DNA of 33,100 nucleotides, taken from NCBI GenBank assembly GCA_023428785.1, contig JAEYWU010000142.1, positions 1 through 33,100 of the forward strand, in the 5' to 3' direction. A program made the position numbers and the translations under genes. Every line of letters starts with the position of its first letter. Position 1 is the first letter of the stretch. The stretch is from Pseudomonadota bacterium. Lineage in GTDB: Bacteria > Pseudomonadota > Alphaproteobacteria > Caulobacterales > Caulobacteraceae. Below the pieces are notes generated by a model, which was not told where the DNA came from, did not search any database, and saw nothing but the letters and a program-made list of their open reading frames with translations. This document shows, piece after piece, positions 31,318 to 33,100 of this stretch.

Positions 31318-31761
31318 ATGGCTGCGAAACTCTCCGGGCCGTCCGGCAAGGGCGATCCGGTCTCCCAGAACGCAGAAATCAACGTGACGCCGTTCGTCGA
31401 CGTCATGCTCGTTCTGCTCATCATCTTCATGGTGTCCGCGCCGCTGGCCACCGTGTCGATCCGCCTAGACCTGCCGCCGCCAGTGCCGCCGCCCCCGGAC
31501 GCGCCGCCGCCGCCGCCGCCGACCTTCATTTCGCTGTCCGTTGGCGGCGGGATCTACGTCGCGACCGGTGAAGGCGTTCCGGCCGAAACCACCCTGGAAG
31601 CCCTGGACTCCGAACTGTTCAGCCGCCTGGGTGACCGCGAAGAGCGCGTGATGATCCGCGCCGACGCAGACGTCGAGTACAATGAATTCATGACCGTCAT
31701 GAACGAGCTGCAGAGCCGCGGCTGGCTCCAGGTCGGTCTGATCAACGAAGATATCGAATAG
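31318..31761 (+). CDS. exbD: ExbD/TolR-family biopolymer transport protein
   Basis: ExbD forms the ion-driven motor with ExbB and energises TonB-dependent outer-membrane transport. The 147-aa protein has a short cytoplasmic N-terminus, the single membrane helix VDVMLVLLIIFMVSA with the proton-carrying aspartate D28 in NVTPFVD, and a periplasmic domain (about 75-145). Between helix and domain is an extreme proline run (LPPPVPPPPDAPPPPPP). A strong AGGAGG at 31301 precedes the ATG. No exbB or tonB is adjacent in this window. An intrinsic terminator follows. Confidence 0.93.
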   Translation: MAAKLSGPSGKGDPVSQNAEINVTPFVDVMLVLLIIFMVSAPLATVSIRLDLPPPVPPPPDAPPPPPPTFISLSVGGGIYVATGEGVPAETTLEALDSELFSRLGDREERVMIRADADVEYNEFMTVMNELQSRGWLQVGLINEDIE

Positions 31762-31789
31762 GCTTTCCCGCCCGTTCGGAACCGATCAA

Positions 31790-31822
31790 CCGCCCCGGCC
31801 CCGGCCGGGGCGGTTTTTCTTT
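31790..31822 (+). terminator. Intrinsic terminator after exbD
   Basis: A perfect 10-bp GC stem, CCGCCCCGGC/GCCGGGGCGG (31790-31799 with 31804-31813), with a 4-nt loop is followed by TTTTTCTTT. It terminates plus-strand transcription from exbD, and its T-run touches the GST stop codon. Confidence 0.92.
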
Positions 31823-32474
31823 ACCCGCGCCATCCGTCCTCGAACGGGAACCGCCGGGCCCAGAACTCCCGTAGCTCCGGCATGGCGTCGATCCGTTCGG
31901 CCACCGCATTCAGCTTCGGACACAGCTCAGCGAACCAGACCCGGCGCGGCGTCCATCGGCTGACGATCGTCACATAGAGGTCCAGCAGGCTCATCCGCTC
32001 ACCCAGGATGAAGGGCGCGGGCCGGATCTGCCCTTCCATCGCCGTCCAGGCCGTCTTGATCTGTTCGACCGCCGCCTCGCGCAGCTGGTCTACGGCGTCA
32101 TCGTCGCGGACCCAGCGGTCCGGATGATCCTTGAGCAGGTACATCGGATAAATCTGCGCCGGGATGTAGGCCATCCAGCGCAGATAGTCGGCCCGCTCCG
32201 GCGCATCGATCGCCGGCGCCAGCCCTCTGTCGGCGTGCAGATCGCCAAGCCAGACCAGGATCGCGCCCGATTCCGTCAGCGTGCGCCCCTCGGGCGTCAC
32301 CACCACCGGCGTCTGCTTCAGCGGATTGAGCGCCCGCAGGCGCGCCTGCTCCTCAACCGTCCCGTTCGGCCCCGCCTCCACCGAGGTCCACGGCAGGCCC
32401 AGCAGCTCCAGCGCCGCCTCCACGATCGTCGAGCCGTAGCCGGGCGATCCATAGACGGTGAAAGCGCCGCTCAT
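31821..32474 (-). CDS. Glutathione S-transferase family protein
   Basis: The 217-aa protein has a thioredoxin-like N-terminal domain (FTVYGSPGYGSTIVEAALELLGLPW; LNPLKQTPVVVTPEGRTLTESGAILVWL, with the cis-proline and the glutathione-binding ESGAI motif) and an all-helical C-terminal domain (LGERMSLLDLYVTIVSRW). It probably conjugates glutathione to electrophiles or repairs peroxides in the cytoplasm; the class is unclear. The ATG at 32474 is chosen because the 34-codon extension lacks GST character. Confidence 0.9.
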   Translation of the reverse strand: MSGAFTVYGSPGYGSTIVEAALELLGLPWTSVEAGPNGTVEEQARLRALNPLKQTPVVVTPEGRTLTESGAILVWLGDLHADRGLAPAIDAPERADYLRWMAYIPAQIYPMYLLKDHPDRWVRDDDAVDQLREAAVEQIKTAWTAMEGQIRPAPFILGERMSLLDLYVTIVSRWTPRRVWFAELCPKLNAVAERIDAMPELREFWARRFPFEDGWRG

Positions 32475-32566
32475 TCGCCGCCGCTCCAGCGGAGCGTTTG
32501 CGCGAAGAGGGAAATGTCCGGAGCCATCACGATCTCCATCATCACCTATCCCCAGACCCCAACATT

Positions 32567-32591
32567 TTGTGAACACCTGTGCTGCTAGACC
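32567..32591 (+). promoter_or_regulatory. Candidate promoter for nrdB
   Basis: TTGTGAA (32567-32573) and GCTAGACC (32584-32591), 10 bases apart, resemble the Caulobacter TTGACGS and GCTANAWC pattern; the -10 fits well, the -35 only partly. A GATTC (GANTC) sits at 32627-32631. Confidence 0.35.
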
Positions 32592-32652
32592 CCACTGGTT
32601 GATTGCCGCCCGATGCTGTTAGGGTGGATTCGCTGATCAGGGTCTCCTCGCA

Positions 32653-33100
32653 ATGAACGCGCATACGCCGACTTCGTCCATCATCACCACGCCGGGTCTT
32701 CTGACCCCGTCGGCGGCCTACAAGCCGTTCCGGTATCCGTGGGCCTTCGACATGTGGAAGAAGCAGCAGCAGGTCCACTGGATGCCCGAAGAGGTGCCGC
32801 TGGGCGAGGACGTCAAGGACTGGGCCGCCAACCTGACCGACAGCGAGCGCAACCTGCTGACGCAGATCTTCCGCTTCTTCACCCAGTCGGACATCGAGGT
32901 CGCCGACAACTACATGGAAAAATACGGTCGGGTGTTCAAACCGACCGAGGTGAAGATGATGCTGTCGGCCTTCGCCAACATGGAGACCATCCACATCGCC
33001 GCCTACGCCCGGCTGCTCGAGACGATCGGCATGCCGGAGAGCGAGTTCGGCGCCTTCATGGAATACGAGGCCATGAAGGCCAAGCACGACTACATGCAGC
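32653..33100 (+). CDS. nrdB: Class Ia ribonucleotide reductase small subunit, partial
   Basis: NrdB holds the diiron-tyrosyl radical that drives dNTP formation by NrdA. The first 149 codons are visible and run off the right edge. They show PWAFDMWKKQQQVHWMPEEV and the first iron ligands D80 (TQSD), E111 and H114 (METIH), with the radical tyrosine Y118 (HIAAY), spaced as in the E. coli enzyme (D84, E115, H118, Y122). It is therefore a radical-competent class Ia subunit as far as visible. Weak AGGG precedes the ATG. nrdA is not in this window. Confidence 0.97.
   Translation, partial: MNAHTPTSSIITTPGLLTPSAAYKPFRYPWAFDMWKKQQQVHWMPEEVPLGEDVKDWAANLTDSERNLLTQIFRFFTQSDIEVADNYMEKYGRVFKPTEVKMMLSAFANMETIHIAAYARLLETIGMPESEFGAFMEYEAMKAKHDYMQ

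Noticed and set aside
32540..32652. NrdR box pair upstream of nrdB
   Set aside because: No two phased matches to the NrdR palindrome could be found by eye.
1..33100. Mobile elements, prophage, CRISPR, toxin-antitoxin or defence genes
   Set aside because: No transposase, integrase, repeat-spacer pattern, tRNA-flanked insertion or known defence domain was seen; gene content is housekeeping throughout.

Overview
The window is about 33 kb of GC-rich (roughly two-thirds G+C by eye), densely coding chromosomal DNA from an alphaproteobacterium, most likely a member of the Caulobacterales such as Brevundimonas. That placement rests on protein style, on a DUF3035/BamF-type lipoprotein beside lspA, on an SdhAF4-type (DUF1674) small protein, on candidate promoters resembling the Caulobacter housekeeping pattern (TTGACGS, 10-14 nt, GCTANAWC), on a ROSE-type thermometer ahead of an Hsp20 gene, and on a near-match to a CtrA box. 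It is inference, not proof. No rRNA, tRNA, CRISPR array, insertion sequence, phage gene or attachment site was recognised. No stretch above 300 bases lacks a gene; the longest gap is 222 bases (11665-11886) and it holds the Hsp20 promoter and thermometer.

Layout. 1-3574 (minus strand): lspA, a DUF3035 lipoprotein, a hairpin-rich repeat block, mutL, and a low-molecular-weight tyrosine phosphatase cut by the left edge. 3674-7280: an SDR oxidoreductase, then the pantothenate genes panB-panC (minus) divergent from panD-yciB (plus). 7277-9805: arabinose-5-phosphate isomerase (kdsD) coupled to a 43-aa membrane peptide, then gpmA coupled to a deaminase-only RibD-like protein. 9851-11128: a pentapeptide-repeat protein. 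11191-11827: Hsp20 with ROSE-like leader and RpoH-type promoter. 11887-14791: two tandem predicted-exported methyltransferase paralogues followed by an overlapping lysophospholipase-like hydrolase. 14788-15996: hisN-like phosphatase and an XRE regulator. 16173-20006: cytochrome c maturation genes ccmF-ccmG-ccmH-ccmI. 19969-22554: an aldehyde dehydrogenase, an SdhAF4-type factor and a secreted Gly/Tyr-rich protein. 22556-30486 (all minus): cysS, a small membrane protein, a YcaQ-type glycosylase, ppk2, ubiA, a lipoprotein, ubiE, ubiB. 30573-33100: folE, a lone exbD with a strong terminator, a GST, and the 5' part of nrdB.

Most of this is housekeeping: coenzyme A precursor, ubiquinone, tetrahydrofolate and cytochrome c biogenesis, lipoprotein processing, LPS precursor synthesis, glycolysis, mismatch repair and dNTP synthesis. 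Genes are tightly coupled: ATGA, GTGA or TGATG overlaps join mutL/PTP, panB/panC, panD/yciB, small ORF/kdsD, gpmA/ribD-like, methyltransferase/hydrolase, ccmF/G/H/I and ppk2/ubiA, and several convergent pairs overlap at their 3' ends. The items most worth a second look are the ROSE-type RNA thermometer with its RpoH promoter, the tandem exported methyltransferases with their coupled hydrolase, the deaminase-only RibD-like protein, the Gly/Tyr-rich secreted protein, and the repeat block upstream of mutL. I found no clear evidence of a wholly new multi-gene system; the methyltransferase-hydrolase cluster is the nearest candidate.
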